Both the position numbers and the translations under genes were made by a program. Below are positions 24,197 to 32,804 of a stretch of DNA of 36,415 nt, piece after piece. Origin of the DNA: Bacteroidales bacterium (GTDB lineage: Bacteria > Bacteroidota > Bacteroidia > Bacteroidales > P3). The notes beneath the pieces were generated by a model. It searched no databases, had not been told where the DNA came from, and was given only the letters and a program-made list of their open reading frames with translations. The stretch lies in contig JAFRRK010000092.1 in assembly GCA_017428115.1 (NCBI GenBank), positions 1 through 36,415 on the forward strand, given 5' to 3'. The stretch's first letter is position 1. The number at the start of each line of letters is the position of its first letter.

Positions 24197-25615
24197 ATGA
24201 CAGAAACAATCGATACAACCAAAGAGCTTGAGACAAGGAAGATAGGCCCCTTGCTGTGGAAGTATGCGCTGCCAGCGGTGGTGACACAGATTATCGCCAC
24301 AGTTTACAATCTGGTCGACAGCATCTTCTTGGGGCATTGCGAGAATGGGGCATTAATATTGGCTGCCCTTGCTATCATACTGCCTATCATGAATATCATA
24401 CATGCCTTTGGCTCGTTGGTGGGTGCCGGTGCCGGTGCTCGCATGAGCATTGTTCTGGGCAGAAAGGATGTGCATTGGGCTGAGAAGATATTGGGCAACA
24501 GCATGTGGCTCACTTTCTTCTTTGGCATATTGTTTGTGTCAGCAGGCTATATCTTTATGGATCCGATACTCTCCATGTTTGGAGCTTCGGAAATCACGCT
24601 ACGACTTGCCCACGAATACATGACCATCGTCCTGCCTGGCATGTTCCTCACTACGTTGACGTTCAATCTCTCCGGCCTTATACGCGCTTCGGGCTATGCC
24701 ACCCGGTCAATGTGGATACAGGTGAGCGGTGCTTTGATGAACATAGTGCTCGATGCCATCTTCATCTTGGCATTAGGGTGGGGCATCAAAGGAGGTGCCC
24801 TTGCCACAACCATCTCTATGGCTTTCTCTGCCACGCTGGCACTGATGCATTTTGCTTCGCCTAAGTCGTTCATCCATTTCAAGCGTCACTGCTGGGAACC
24901 CAAAATGTATATCGTCAAGAATATCCTGGCCATCGGCATCAGTCCCTTCTCTATGAATGTGGCTGCATGTGCTGTGGTGGCCCTGCTCAACACCCAGCTC
25001 ATCCGCTTTGGCGGCGATTTGGCGGTTAGTGCCTATGGGGTGGTCAACCGTGTGTCGATGCTAGTGTTTATGGTGCTTATGGGCATCTGTCAGGGCATGC
25101 AGCCCATCGCGGGCTACAATTATGGTGCCGGCCACAGCCATCGGCTCAAAGAAATCTACCTTCTGGCACTCAAATGGAATATGGGCACTGGTTTCGTCGG
25201 CATGGTGTTGGCTATGGTAGTCCCTCGTATGCTGGTGATGATGATGAGCAGCGAAGAAGAGCTCATCTCCATTGCCGTTCCCGCCATGCGCTACCTTATG
25301 GTGATGGCTCCCCTGATAGGCTTCACCGTCACCAACTCCCAATTCTTCCAGTCTATTGACAAGCCTTGGATAGCCATCGTCACCAGCCTGTCGCGACAGG
25401 TGATTTTCTTGATACCGTTGATGTACTTGGTGCCTGCCTTTATGGTGCACAATGGCTGGAGCGGACTCACGGGCGTATGGCTCAGCATGACCATCAGCGA
25501 TGTCTGTGGTGCCTTGCTGTCGGGTACGCTCCTATACACCCAGCTCAAGGTGTTCCGTCCTGGCTATGTTCCTCCTGTCCGCAAGCCCAGAAAGGAGCGT
25601 GGCCCTAAACAATAG
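24197..25615 (+). CDS. MATE family efflux transporter
   Basis: 472 residues with about twelve transmembrane helices in two similar halves. The N-terminal half shows PLLWKYALPAVVTQIIATVYNLVDSIFLG, the usual opening of MATE/DinF-like exporters; LIRASGYATRSMWIQVSGALMNIVLDAIFI and QGMQPIAGYNYGAG are further family segments. Such proteins export drugs, cationic metabolites or lipid-linked compounds using Na+ or H+ gradients; the cargo here is unknown. It starts 2 bp after the M20 gene, so the two are translationally linked. A large hairpin (25624-25665) follows the stop. Confidence 0.93.
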   Translation: MTETIDTTKELETRKIGPLLWKYALPAVVTQIIATVYNLVDSIFLGHCENGALILAALAIILPIMNIIHAFGSLVGAGAGARMSIVLGRKDVHWAEKILGNSMWLTFFFGILFVSAGYIFMDPILSMFGASEITLRLAHEYMTIVLPGMFLTTLTFNLSGLIRASGYATRSMWIQVSGALMNIVLDAIFILALGWGIKGGALATTISMAFSATLALMHFASPKSFIHFKRHCWEPKMYIVKNILAIGISPFSMNVAACAVVALLNTQLIRFGGDLAVSAYGVVNRVSMLVFMVLMGICQGMQPIAGYNYGAGHSHRLKEIYLLALKWNMGTGFVGMVLAMVVPRMLVMMMSSEEELISIAVPAMRYLMVMAPLIGFTVTNSQFFQSIDKPWIAIVTSLSRQVIFLIPLMYLVPAFMVHNGWSGLTGVWLSMTISDVCGALLSGTLLYTQLKVFRPGYVPPVRKPRKERGPKQ

Positions 25616-25623
25616 CTAATAAC

Positions 25624-25665
25624 TGCTTGATGTGCCAGGGCCTCCTTGGTCTGGCTCATCAAGCA
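25624..25665 (+). terminator. Large hairpin after the MATE gene, no T-tract
   Basis: TGCTTGATG (25624-25632) pairs perfectly with CATCAAGCA (25657-25665), and CCAG (25635-25638) with CTGG (25651-25654) inside it. No run of T follows, so it may be an mRNA-stability or processing stem rather than a simple terminator. Confidence 0.5.
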
Positions 25666-25682
25666 TCAAACATCCTATTATT

Positions 25683-26798
25683 ATGAAGAAACTTTTACTT
25701 TTTTCAGTCTACTTCTCATTGCTCGGGTTAATCTGGGCGCAAGGCGAGCATAAGCGGGTGCTGTTCGTCGGCAACAGCTATACCGAGGTCAACAATCTGC
25801 CCCTAATGGTGCAGCGCGTGGCTGAAAGTGCTGGCAGTGTGCTGGAGTATCAGAGCAACACTCCAGGCGGTTGTAGGTTTTCACAGCATTGCACCAACCA
25901 GTCTATGAATCTTATACGTCAAGGAGGTTGGGACTGTGTGGTGTTGCAGGAGCAGAGCCAGCTGCCCTCCTTCCCTCAGTCACAGGTGGAGGAAGAGGTT
26001 TTTCCCTATGCACAGCGCTTGGTCGACTCGGTCTATGCTCACAACCCCGATGGTGAAGCCATGTTCTACATGACGTGGGGTAGAAAAAACGGCGACCAAC
26101 AGAATGCGCCCTACTTCCCCGTGTTAGGCACATATGAAGGCATGGACAGCCTGCTCTACGAGCGTTATCTCTATATGGCTCGGCAGTTTGATGCATCGGT
26201 GTGCCCGGTGGGCAGAGTGTGGCGTTACCTGCGTGCCAACAGCCCCCATATCGAACTCTACCAGCCCGATGAGAGCCACCCCTCAGTGGCAGGCAGCTAT
26301 GTCGCTGCCTGTGCCTTCTACACGCTGTTATTCCATCGAAGCCCATTGTCTATCACCTACTCCCCAGGCATTGAGGAGCGTGATGCCAGCATCATCCGGG
26401 AGGCGGTGCAGCATGTGGTCTTCGACACACTCTCTTTCTGGCTTCGTCAATCAACCGACACCTCCCATGTGGATACGACGCAGCACGACACCACCCAGGT
26501 GGATACCACTCAGATTGATACTACCCAAGTGGGTATATATGGCAATCAATTCCCAACTCAACAATCTCAATTCTCTATTTATCCAAACCCTACTGTTGAT
26601 GTCCTTACGGTCTCGCTGCCGCCCCAGTCGTCTATCTGCGTGGCGATACTGAGCGACATGAGTGGTCGTAAGATACGCTCCATCCCCCTCACCACTGACA
26701 CCTCGACGTTCTCTTTGTCCAACCTGCCGAAGGGTATCTATATGCTGACACTAGTCTCCCCGTCCGACAGATATATAACTCACGTTATCAAACGGTAG
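25683..26798 (+). CDS. Secreted SGNH/GDSL-like hydrolase with type IX (type A) sorting domain
   Basis: 371 residues from the ATG at 25683. A longer frame from 25632 would run through the hairpin and lacks a signal peptide at its start. Signal peptide about 1-20 (LIWAQ). The SGNH fold is shown by FVGNSYTEVNNLP with Ser32 as nucleophile, LQEQSQLPSF, MTWGRKNGD (Gly/Asn block) and DESHPSVAG with Asp196 and His199. A linker of DTTQV/DTTQI repeats (about 265-285) leads to a C-terminal domain, FSIYPNPTVDVLTVSLP ... GIYMLTLVS ... HVIKR, the classical type A sorting signal for type IX secretion. It is probably a surface-attached esterase or acetylesterase acting on glycans; the substrate is not predictable here. 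It follows the MATE gene by 67 bp. Confidence 0.9.
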   Translation: MKKLLLFSVYFSLLGLIWAQGEHKRVLFVGNSYTEVNNLPLMVQRVAESAGSVLEYQSNTPGGCRFSQHCTNQSMNLIRQGGWDCVVLQEQSQLPSFPQSQVEEEVFPYAQRLVDSVYAHNPDGEAMFYMTWGRKNGDQQNAPYFPVLGTYEGMDSLLYERYLYMARQFDASVCPVGRVWRYLRANSPHIELYQPDESHPSVAGSYVAACAFYTLLFHRSPLSITYSPGIEERDASIIREAVQHVVFDTLSFWLRQSTDTSHVDTTQHDTTQVDTTQIDTTQVGIYGNQFPTQQSQFSIYPNPTVDVLTVSLPPQSSICVAILSDMSGRKIRSIPLTTDTSTFSLSNLPKGIYMLTLVSPSDRYITHVIKR

Positions 26799-26887
26799 CT
26801 GCCAAACACCATACATCAGCCCCTTTCTCCCTTTTTGAAAAAAACTATCAAAAGTACAAAAAAAGAGGCCATATCAGAAAAAAAGTG

Positions 26888-26895
26888 TAACTTTA
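26888..26895 (+). promoter_or_regulatory. Weak -7-like box (TAACTTTA) ahead of the broken surface gene
   Basis: One base off the TAnnTTTG consensus, about 50 bp before the ATG at 26945, in an A-rich stretch without a clear -33 element. Confidence 0.35.
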
Positions 26896-26944
26896 CACCG
26901 TCAAAATACTCTTGAAAAGTGTAGTTTTATGAAAGGAGAATATT

Positions 26945-28466
26945 ATGAAGAAAAATTAAGTATGATTAGTAACACTGGCTTCGCTGGTGGGTTTAGTAAG
27001 TGTGTCTTCTTGCAAGAAGGAGGAACTGGACAACGACACGCGCTTCCGTGCCACGACGGAGGTTTTCACCGAGAACCACAATGCCAAGACCACGTTCAAC
27101 GGCACCGCGCTGGAATGGGTGCGCGGTGACCAGATCGTGGTATACGGTACCGCAGGGTCGGGCATCTATTGTGCCACCCCCCCAAAGTCCGGTTACGACG
27201 GCTGTGTTCGACAACGTGAGCGGTGAGGCGGGTGACGGCCCCTTCCGCGCCTACTATCCCTCTACGCTGACCAACGACGGCATCCACGTGACGCTGCCTA
27301 CAGTGCAAACCTCTGTAGACGGCTCGCTGACAGGCTTCCCCATGTACGCCGAAAGCGACAACAACCAACTGGCATTTCAAAACTTGTGCGGTGTGCTGAA
27401 GCTGCATCTGACCAAGGCAAGTGTAAACGTCAGCAGCATTGAGGTGTCCACCAACTCGATCATACCCATCAATGGTCTGTACTCACTGAAATACACTGAT
27501 GTGCCAGTTATCAACTACCTGGGCTACGGCACCAACAGCACTGTGCTGGAGTGCGAGAATCTGCAGTCGATAGCCGACGGCAAAGACTTCTACATCTACC
27601 TGCCCTACGGCAACTATACCAATATGTCCGTCACCATCACTGCCACTGACGGGACGGTATGCACCAAGTCCAACGTGGCCGTCTACATCACTCGCAGCCA
27701 TTATACCACTATTACCTTTAGCGAGAATGACTTGGACTTCGTTTTCCCACTGCCCAGTGACACGCTGCCCGGCCTGTTCACCATCAGTGAGAGAGGCGAC
27801 CAAGTACGTTTCTCACGAGGCAACCTGCAGTATCAGGCCAGCACAAACACATGGCGTTTCGCTGTGAACCAATACGACATCATAGGTTACGACAATGGGA
27901 ACATCAGCGCCACATACAGCGGTTGGATAGACCTCTTCGGTTGGGGTACGGGCGATAGTCCTACAAATACCTCCACAGATTACGAAAACGACTATCTGAC
28001 CTTTGTGGATTGGGGCAGCAATGCTATCAGCAACGGCGGCAACGCTGCCAACTTGTGGCGGACACTCTCATGCTATGAGTGGGCGTATCTGTTCGATAAC
28101 CACCAGTATGGCACAGGCAACATCAACGGTGTGGGCGGTATGATTCTCCTGCCCGACAGCTGGACATTGCCTGCCGGTTGTTCTTTTACATCGGGTCTTG
28201 CCGACAGCAGCGGTGACTGGACACGTAACAGCTATACCCTTGCACAGTGGGAGCAGATGGATGCGGCTGGTGCAGTATTTCTGCCAGCGGGGGGACTTCG
28301 CCAGGGCACGGATATATACGCCATGGCCGCCGGCAACTATTGGTCGTCTACGATACCTCAGTACGATGCGTACGATGTCTACTTCCGTAGCGACTTCCTC
28401 GACACGAGAGACTTTATAGTTCGCATCTTCGTGGAGTCAGTGCGCCTTGTCAGGGATAACAATTAG
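26945..28466 (+). pseudogene. Fimbrillin-like surface lipoprotein gene, broken
   Basis: Read from ATG 26945 the frame gives MKKN-stop-V-stop-LVTLASLVGLVSVSSCKK: a lipoprotein signal with lipobox VSSC interrupted by TAA (26957-26959) and TGA (26963-26965), each one substitution from a Leu codon. The same frame continues through TTFNGTALEWVRGDQIVVYG and then shifts at a run of seven C (27177-27183). Removing one C restores the long frame that runs to the stop at 28464-28466 (YYPSTLTNDGIHVTLP ... FLPAGGLRQGT ... VRLVRDNN). The intact ancestor would be about 500 residues: fimbrillin-like N-terminus plus a C-terminal domain shared with the partial gene at 1-344. Three independent lesions make a pseudogene most likely; a C-tract phase switch or sequencing error could explain only the frameshift. 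Confidence 0.8.
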
Positions 28467-28485
28467 CATCTGAGATATTTCTGTT

Positions 28486-28527
28486 GAGGGAGGGCACGTG
28501 CCGAATGGCGGTACCCTTTCTCTTTTT
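28486..28527 (+). terminator. Intrinsic terminator after the broken surface gene
   Basis: GAGGGAGGGCACGTGCC and GGCGGTACCCTTTCTC form an imperfect stem around GAAT, followed by a run of T (28522-28527). It resembles the hairpin at 373-408 in sequence and position. Confidence 0.7.
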
Positions 28528-28587
28528 TATATTGATACAATAAAGGCAGAACTTTTGCGTTTATAGTTGTATATTCGAACTTATGAT

Positions 28588-30903
28588 ATGAGGAAAATAT
28601 TATCGTTTGTCTTTTTGCTCAGTGCCTTTATGGTGGTGGCGGCGCAGCCAGAATCAACAAATGTCGGCTTGCAGCGTCCCAAGGTAGGTGTTGCCCTCAG
28701 TGGTGGCGGTGCCAAGGGTGCAGCGCACATCGGTGTGCTCAAATATATGGAAGAGATAGGCATCCCTGTCGACTATGTTACTGGCACCAGCATGGGCTCC
28801 ATCATCGGAGGTCTTTATTCCCTCGGCTACTCTCCTGACGAGATGGCAAGGCTGATTGCTGCCATGGATTGGGCTCTTTATATGAGCAACAGCGTCGACC
28901 GTAAATATATGTCGTCTGAACGTCGCGAGTTCAGTAGCATCTACATGCTCTCCGTCCCCTTCGGAACGGGCGAGTTTCAAGAAAAGTCCAAACGACTGAT
29001 ATCCACCTTGCCAAGTGGTGTCATCAATGGAGCCAGCCTCATCAATCTTTTCAGTCTGCTCAGCATCGGATACAACGACTCTATCGACTTCAACACCCTT
29101 CCCATACCCTTCGCCTGTGTGGCTACCGATATACTCAATGGCGACTCGGTGGTGCTCCATAGTGGAGTCTTTGCCAAGGCAATACGCTCCAGCATGGCCA
29201 TCCCGGGGGTCTTCTCTCCCGTGGAGTGGGATGGGCATCTGCTGGCCGATGGCGGCTTGGTGAACAACTTCCCAGTGGATGTCTGTCTCGGCATGGGCGC
29301 CGACCTTGTGATTGGTGTCGACCTTGCCGACCCTCTGGCAAGTAGCATCGACGACCTCAGGTCTCTGCCTCAGCAACTGTCGCAATACCTCAGCATCGCA
29401 GTGACGGGCGACCACAATAAACACCGAGAGATGTGCGACATATATATGCATCCCGACGTTTCGGGCTACAATATGCTCAGTTTCTCCGCCTCCGCTATCG
29501 ATACGTTGGTACGCCGCGGATACGAGTGCGCCAAAGCCCACCACGATGAGTTGATGGCTCTCAAACAGCGGCTCGAATCCTATGGTCATTGCCAAAAGAC
29601 CCTCCAGGCTCCTCGTGCCAAGCTGCTCACCGAGCAGGACACCTTCGTGCTGGCTGAGGTGGTATACAAGGGCGTGGGACAAGATGAACGCAATTGGCTG
29701 GAACGTAAAGATGGTCTAGACAAAGGCACTGCCATCACCATCAACGATATTGCCCGTGCCATCGGCATCATCAACGGCACCGGTGCCTATTCTATCATCA
29801 CCTTCACCATTTTTGAGGCTGAGGAAGACTATTGGCTCAACAATCATGTCTACACCGATGCCCTTGGACGCGACACCTACCGGCTAGTCGTCTCGGTGGA
29901 ATATGCCGAACCCCACCTACTCTCAATGGGGTTCCGATACGACTCTGAGGAGAGTGCTTCGCTGCTCTTCCATCTGGGATGGAACGAACGCCGCCTATCG
30001 GGGTTTAAGTTTGGAGCCGATGTGGACTTGAACTACAACTTCCGTTTTGGTGCCAGCGCCTCTTGGTGCGGCTTGGGACTTGGTGATGTGACCCTCGAAT
30101 ATAAATATCACAATAGTAGCCTCAGCATCAATTATTACGATTCTGTATCCCTCCTTGGTCGCCGTATTGATCATCACAATATCAGTCTCTACCTCTCCGA
30201 ATTCCATCTTCTTGATTTTAGTTTCGCCTTTGGACTCGACGAGGACTTCTACTCCAATCGTAGTAGTTTTACACTCAACAATATGCTCTACGACGGTCTT
30301 TTCCATTTCGACCGCACCGAGAATTTCTTGGGGGTCTTCTTCAACGGCCGTTTCGACAATCTCGACAATGCCTATTTCGCCACCAAGGGTGTCTATTCCA
30401 CTGCCAATGCCAGCTGGCGCAAGAATAACAAATATCTCTTCCGCGATGTCGATTCAGGCTTTGTCTCTGTCGCCTTCAATTTCCAGACATACGTCTCTCC
30501 CTCCTCCCGGTTCACCCTTATTCCCCAATTCGCCACCCGCTTGGTGCTGGGCAATAACTCGGGTTGGTACGACAATTTGGTAGGCGGCACTCTGGCGGGA
30601 CGCTACCTCGACCACCAACTAGCCTTTGTGGGGCTTATCAATCCCCTGCATGTCGACGACATGGCTGCTGTGCTACGCCTCGATATGCGCTACAATATCT
30701 ATAGCAAGCTCTACCTCTACCTGATGACTAATTACCTCTTCTCGTTCGATGAGATGTCGCCTCTCGATTCTTGGAAAGCCACTTTCGGCACCGCTCTCCG
30801 TGTGGCATACGATTCACCTGTTGGCCCAGTCTCTGTCGACCTCCATTGGAACAATTTCACCCGCCGTCTTGGTGCCTATCTTAATATCGGATATGTATTC
30901 TAA
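28588..30903 (+). CDS. Patatin-like phospholipase with outer-membrane barrel domain
   Basis: 771 residues from the ATG at 28588; a TTG-started extension would precede the signal peptide. Signal peptide about 1-20 (MVVAAQ). The patatin domain (about 32-300) has all catalytic parts: oxyanion hole GGGAKG (39-44), nucleophile GTSMG with Ser68, and DGG with Asp221. The middle region (LLTEQDTFVLAEVVYKGVGQDERNWLERKDG...) resembles a POTRA-like domain. The last ~330 residues are amphipathic strands ending GYVF, as in BamA/TamA-like surface-antigen barrels. The layout is that of PlpD-type type Vd autotransporters, which place a lipase at or beyond the outer membrane. It lies 4 bp before murB and is probably co-transcribed with it. 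Confidence 0.92.
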   Translation: MRKILSFVFLLSAFMVVAAQPESTNVGLQRPKVGVALSGGGAKGAAHIGVLKYMEEIGIPVDYVTGTSMGSIIGGLYSLGYSPDEMARLIAAMDWALYMSNSVDRKYMSSERREFSSIYMLSVPFGTGEFQEKSKRLISTLPSGVINGASLINLFSLLSIGYNDSIDFNTLPIPFACVATDILNGDSVVLHSGVFAKAIRSSMAIPGVFSPVEWDGHLLADGGLVNNFPVDVCLGMGADLVIGVDLADPLASSIDDLRSLPQQLSQYLSIAVTGDHNKHREMCDIYMHPDVSGYNMLSFSASAIDTLVRRGYECAKAHHDELMALKQRLESYGHCQKTLQAPRAKLLTEQDTFVLAEVVYKGVGQDERNWLERKDGLDKGTAITINDIARAIGIINGTGAYSIITFTIFEAEEDYWLNNHVYTDALGRDTYRLVVSVEYAEPHLLSMGFRYDSEESASLLFHLGWNERRLSGFKFGADVDLNYNFRFGASASWCGLGLGDVTLEYKYHNSSLSINYYDSVSLLGRRIDHHNISLYLSEFHLLDFSFAFGLDEDFYSNRSSFTLNNMLYDGLFHFDRTENFLGVFFNGRFDNLDNAYFATKGVYSTANASWRKNNKYLFRDVDSGFVSVAFNFQTYVSPSSRFTLIPQFATRLVLGNNSGWYDNLVGGTLAGRYLDHQLAFVGLINPLHVDDMAAVLRLDMRYNIYSKLYLYLMTNYLFSFDEMSPLDSWKATFGTALRVAYDSPVGPVSVDLHWNNFTRRLGAYLNIGYVF

Positions 30904-30907
30904 CGCC

Positions 30908-31912
30908 ATGCAAACTACCTCTATCTACAATACCTTCGGCATCCCCGCCACCGCCGACCGCTACCTTGTGGTCAGCCGCGAGACCGAACTCACCACACTT
31001 CTCTCCGACCCGTCATTCTGTCAGAAACCCTTCCTCATGCTGGGCGGTGGCAGCAATATGGTCTTCACACACCACTTTCCGGGCACCGTCATTCACCTCG
31101 AGAACGAAGGTATCAACCTGTTGGACACTTCCACTAGTCACGACGATCTTCTTGTCGAAGCGGCTGCTGGCGAAGTGTGGGACGATTTTGTCCACCACTG
31201 CATCGCTCAAGGGTGGTATGGCACCGAAAACATGGTCGGCATACCCGGTACTGTAGGTGCCGCCCCAGTACAAAATATTGGCGCCTATGGTTTGGAAGCG
31301 AAGGATATCATCCACAGTGTCCGTGCGTTCGAAGTGGGTACTGGTCGAGAAAGAATTTTTCTCAACGAGGAGTGCCGTTTCGCCTATCGCAACAGCATCT
31401 TCAAGCAGGAGCTGAAAGACCGCTATGTGGTCTGGTCTGTAACCTTCCGTTTGCACAAAACCTTTCAGCCCAACATCCGCTACCAGGCTCTCGCCGATGC
31501 CCTCGCCACTGCCGGCATAGCCACTCCTACGCCTCAACAGCTGGCCGACACCATTGCCGAGCTACGTTGGCGCAAGCTACCCCGTCCCGAAGTGATGGGC
31601 AGTGCGGGCAGTTTCTTCAAAAATCCCTTGGTCACTTCCGAAAAATACCACCAACTCAAGTCGCTATACCCCGACCTGGTGGCTTATCCGGCGCCTGACG
31701 GCTACAAGCTGGCGGCAGGCTGGCTCATCGAACACACCGGCTGGAAAGGTCGCTCTATGGGTCGCTGCGGTGTCTATGACAAGCAGGCGTTGGTGCTCGT
31801 CAACCTCGGTGGCTGTACTGGCGACGAGGTGGTTGCCCTTGCCGAAGCCGTCACCCACGACGTACAAGTCAAGTTCGGCGTAACACTCGAGAAAGAAGCC
31901 ATCATCATTTAG
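30908..31912 (+). CDS. murB: UDP-N-acetylmuramate dehydrogenase
   Basis: 334 residues from the ATG at 30908; earlier in-frame starts lie inside the patatin gene. MurB reduces UDP-GlcNAc-enolpyruvate to UDP-N-acetylmuramate with NADPH and FAD in cytoplasmic peptidoglycan synthesis. FAD-binding segments are MLGGGSNMVF and GIPGTVGAAPVQNIGAYG. The catalytic serine segment is MGSAGSFFKNP, and the C-terminal domain ends VKFGVTLEKEAIII, as in E. coli-type (type I) MurB. The length fits that type. It is preceded by the patatin-like gene at a 4-bp gap. No terminator is obvious in the 114 bp that follow. Confidence 0.96.
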   Translation: MQTTSIYNTFGIPATADRYLVVSRETELTTLLSDPSFCQKPFLMLGGGSNMVFTHHFPGTVIHLENEGINLLDTSTSHDDLLVEAAAGEVWDDFVHHCIAQGWYGTENMVGIPGTVGAAPVQNIGAYGLEAKDIIHSVRAFEVGTGRERIFLNEECRFAYRNSIFKQELKDRYVVWSVTFRLHKTFQPNIRYQALADALATAGIATPTPQQLADTIAELRWRKLPRPEVMGSAGSFFKNPLVTSEKYHQLKSLYPDLVAYPAPDGYKLAAGWLIEHTGWKGRSMGRCGVYDKQALVLVNLGGCTGDEVVALAEAVTHDVQVKFGVTLEKEAIII

Positions 31913-32026
31913 AAGACTTCTATTTAAAGACATGGTTTCTTATCGAATACAAAATGTATGTTCTACAAAGCCCCTTATTCTTAATAAAATAAAGCCCATT
32001 TATAATCACATTAACCCCTTATTCCC

Positions 32027-32668
32027 ATGAATTCCCACAACCCCGAAACCTTTTGGTCATGGTTCCAGTCCAATAGTGAGCACTTGACTATGCTCAACGA
32101 TATATCCGACTCCGAGCGCCAGCAACTCCTTAACGACCTCCAGCACCAGCTTGACGCCTACTGCCAGGGACTCACCTTCGAAATAGGTGAGCCCACCGCA
32201 CAAGGCCGCACCCTTACCATTAGCGCCGAAGGCGACTTCGACCTCTTCCGCTATGTGGTGGAACTTGTCGACTCTGCGCCCGATATCGACTGGTGGGAGT
32301 TCGTCCCATTCAAACAGCCCAAAGGCAAGGCCCTTAAAGTGCTCTTCGACAAGTATCGGTTCGACACCGCCAAGATGGCTTTCCAACAACTCGAAAGCGA
32401 GGAAGAACCCGACATTATCGGCCTGCGTGTTGCCCTGCCCGACCTTCCGCACAACTACCAGCCCAATCCCGACACTGATGCCGACGACGACCTGCTGGTC
32501 GGTGTCTACGTTACCATCGAAGCATTGATTGGTGAATTCGACTGCACCACATTGATAGGCTACGTCGAGCTCTGCCCGCTCCCCAAAGAGCCCTTCAAGG
32601 CAGGCTTCCGCCCTCTCGACGACCTCCCCGAGTTTGTCGAATGGTTCAAAAACTCACGTGAAAAATAA
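32027..32668 (+). CDS. Conserved hypothetical protein of Bacteroidetes type
   Basis: 213 residues, acidic, no signal peptide or membrane segment, so cytoplasmic. It begins with ETFWSWFQSNSEHL, then LNDLQHQLDAYCQGLTFEIGEP and LTISAEGDFDLFRYVVELVDSAPDIDWWEFVPFKQP. I recall this 'FW-x-WF ... YC-x-x-L-x-FEIG ... AP-x-x-x-W-x-F-x-x-FK' pattern from uncharacterised Bacteroidetes proteins, some near toxin/immunity-like loci, but no function is established and I do not assign one. It lies between murB and purA, with a purA promoter downstream, so it is either alone or the end of the patatin-murB unit. Confidence 0.8.
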   Translation: MNSHNPETFWSWFQSNSEHLTMLNDISDSERQQLLNDLQHQLDAYCQGLTFEIGEPTAQGRTLTISAEGDFDLFRYVVELVDSAPDIDWWEFVPFKQPKGKALKVLFDKYRFDTAKMAFQQLESEEEPDIIGLRVALPDLPHNYQPNPDTDADDDLLVGVYVTIEALIGEFDCTTLIGYVELCPLPKEPFKAGFRPLDDLPEFVEWFKNSREK

Positions 32669-32754
32669 TCCCTAACACCTCACTCATGATGCCTTTTTTA
32701 CGCATCCCCAACGAGTAATTCTTATTTTTAAATCATTAATTAAAAAAAAGTTCG

Positions 32755-32762
32755 TATCTTTG
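32755..32762 (+). promoter_or_regulatory. Bacteroidetes -7 box (TATCTTTG) for purA
   Basis: Exact TAnnTTTG match, 42 bp before the purA ATG, within an A-rich stretch. The -33 region lacks TTG at ideal spacing. Confidence 0.7.
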
Positions 32763-32804
32763 CAGTCGAATATTAACCAGTAGATTCTACATAGTAATAA
32801 AATA

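Noticed and set aside
26945..27183. Programmed recoding (stop readthrough plus frameshift) in the surface lipoprotein gene
   Set aside because: Two stops within seven codons and a simple homopolymer shift are explained more simply by mutation; no pseudoknot or SECIS-like structure is apparent next to the stops.
28654..29682. Minus-strand frame of 342 codons
   Set aside because: Antisense to the patatin catalytic domain, which carries all active-site motifs.
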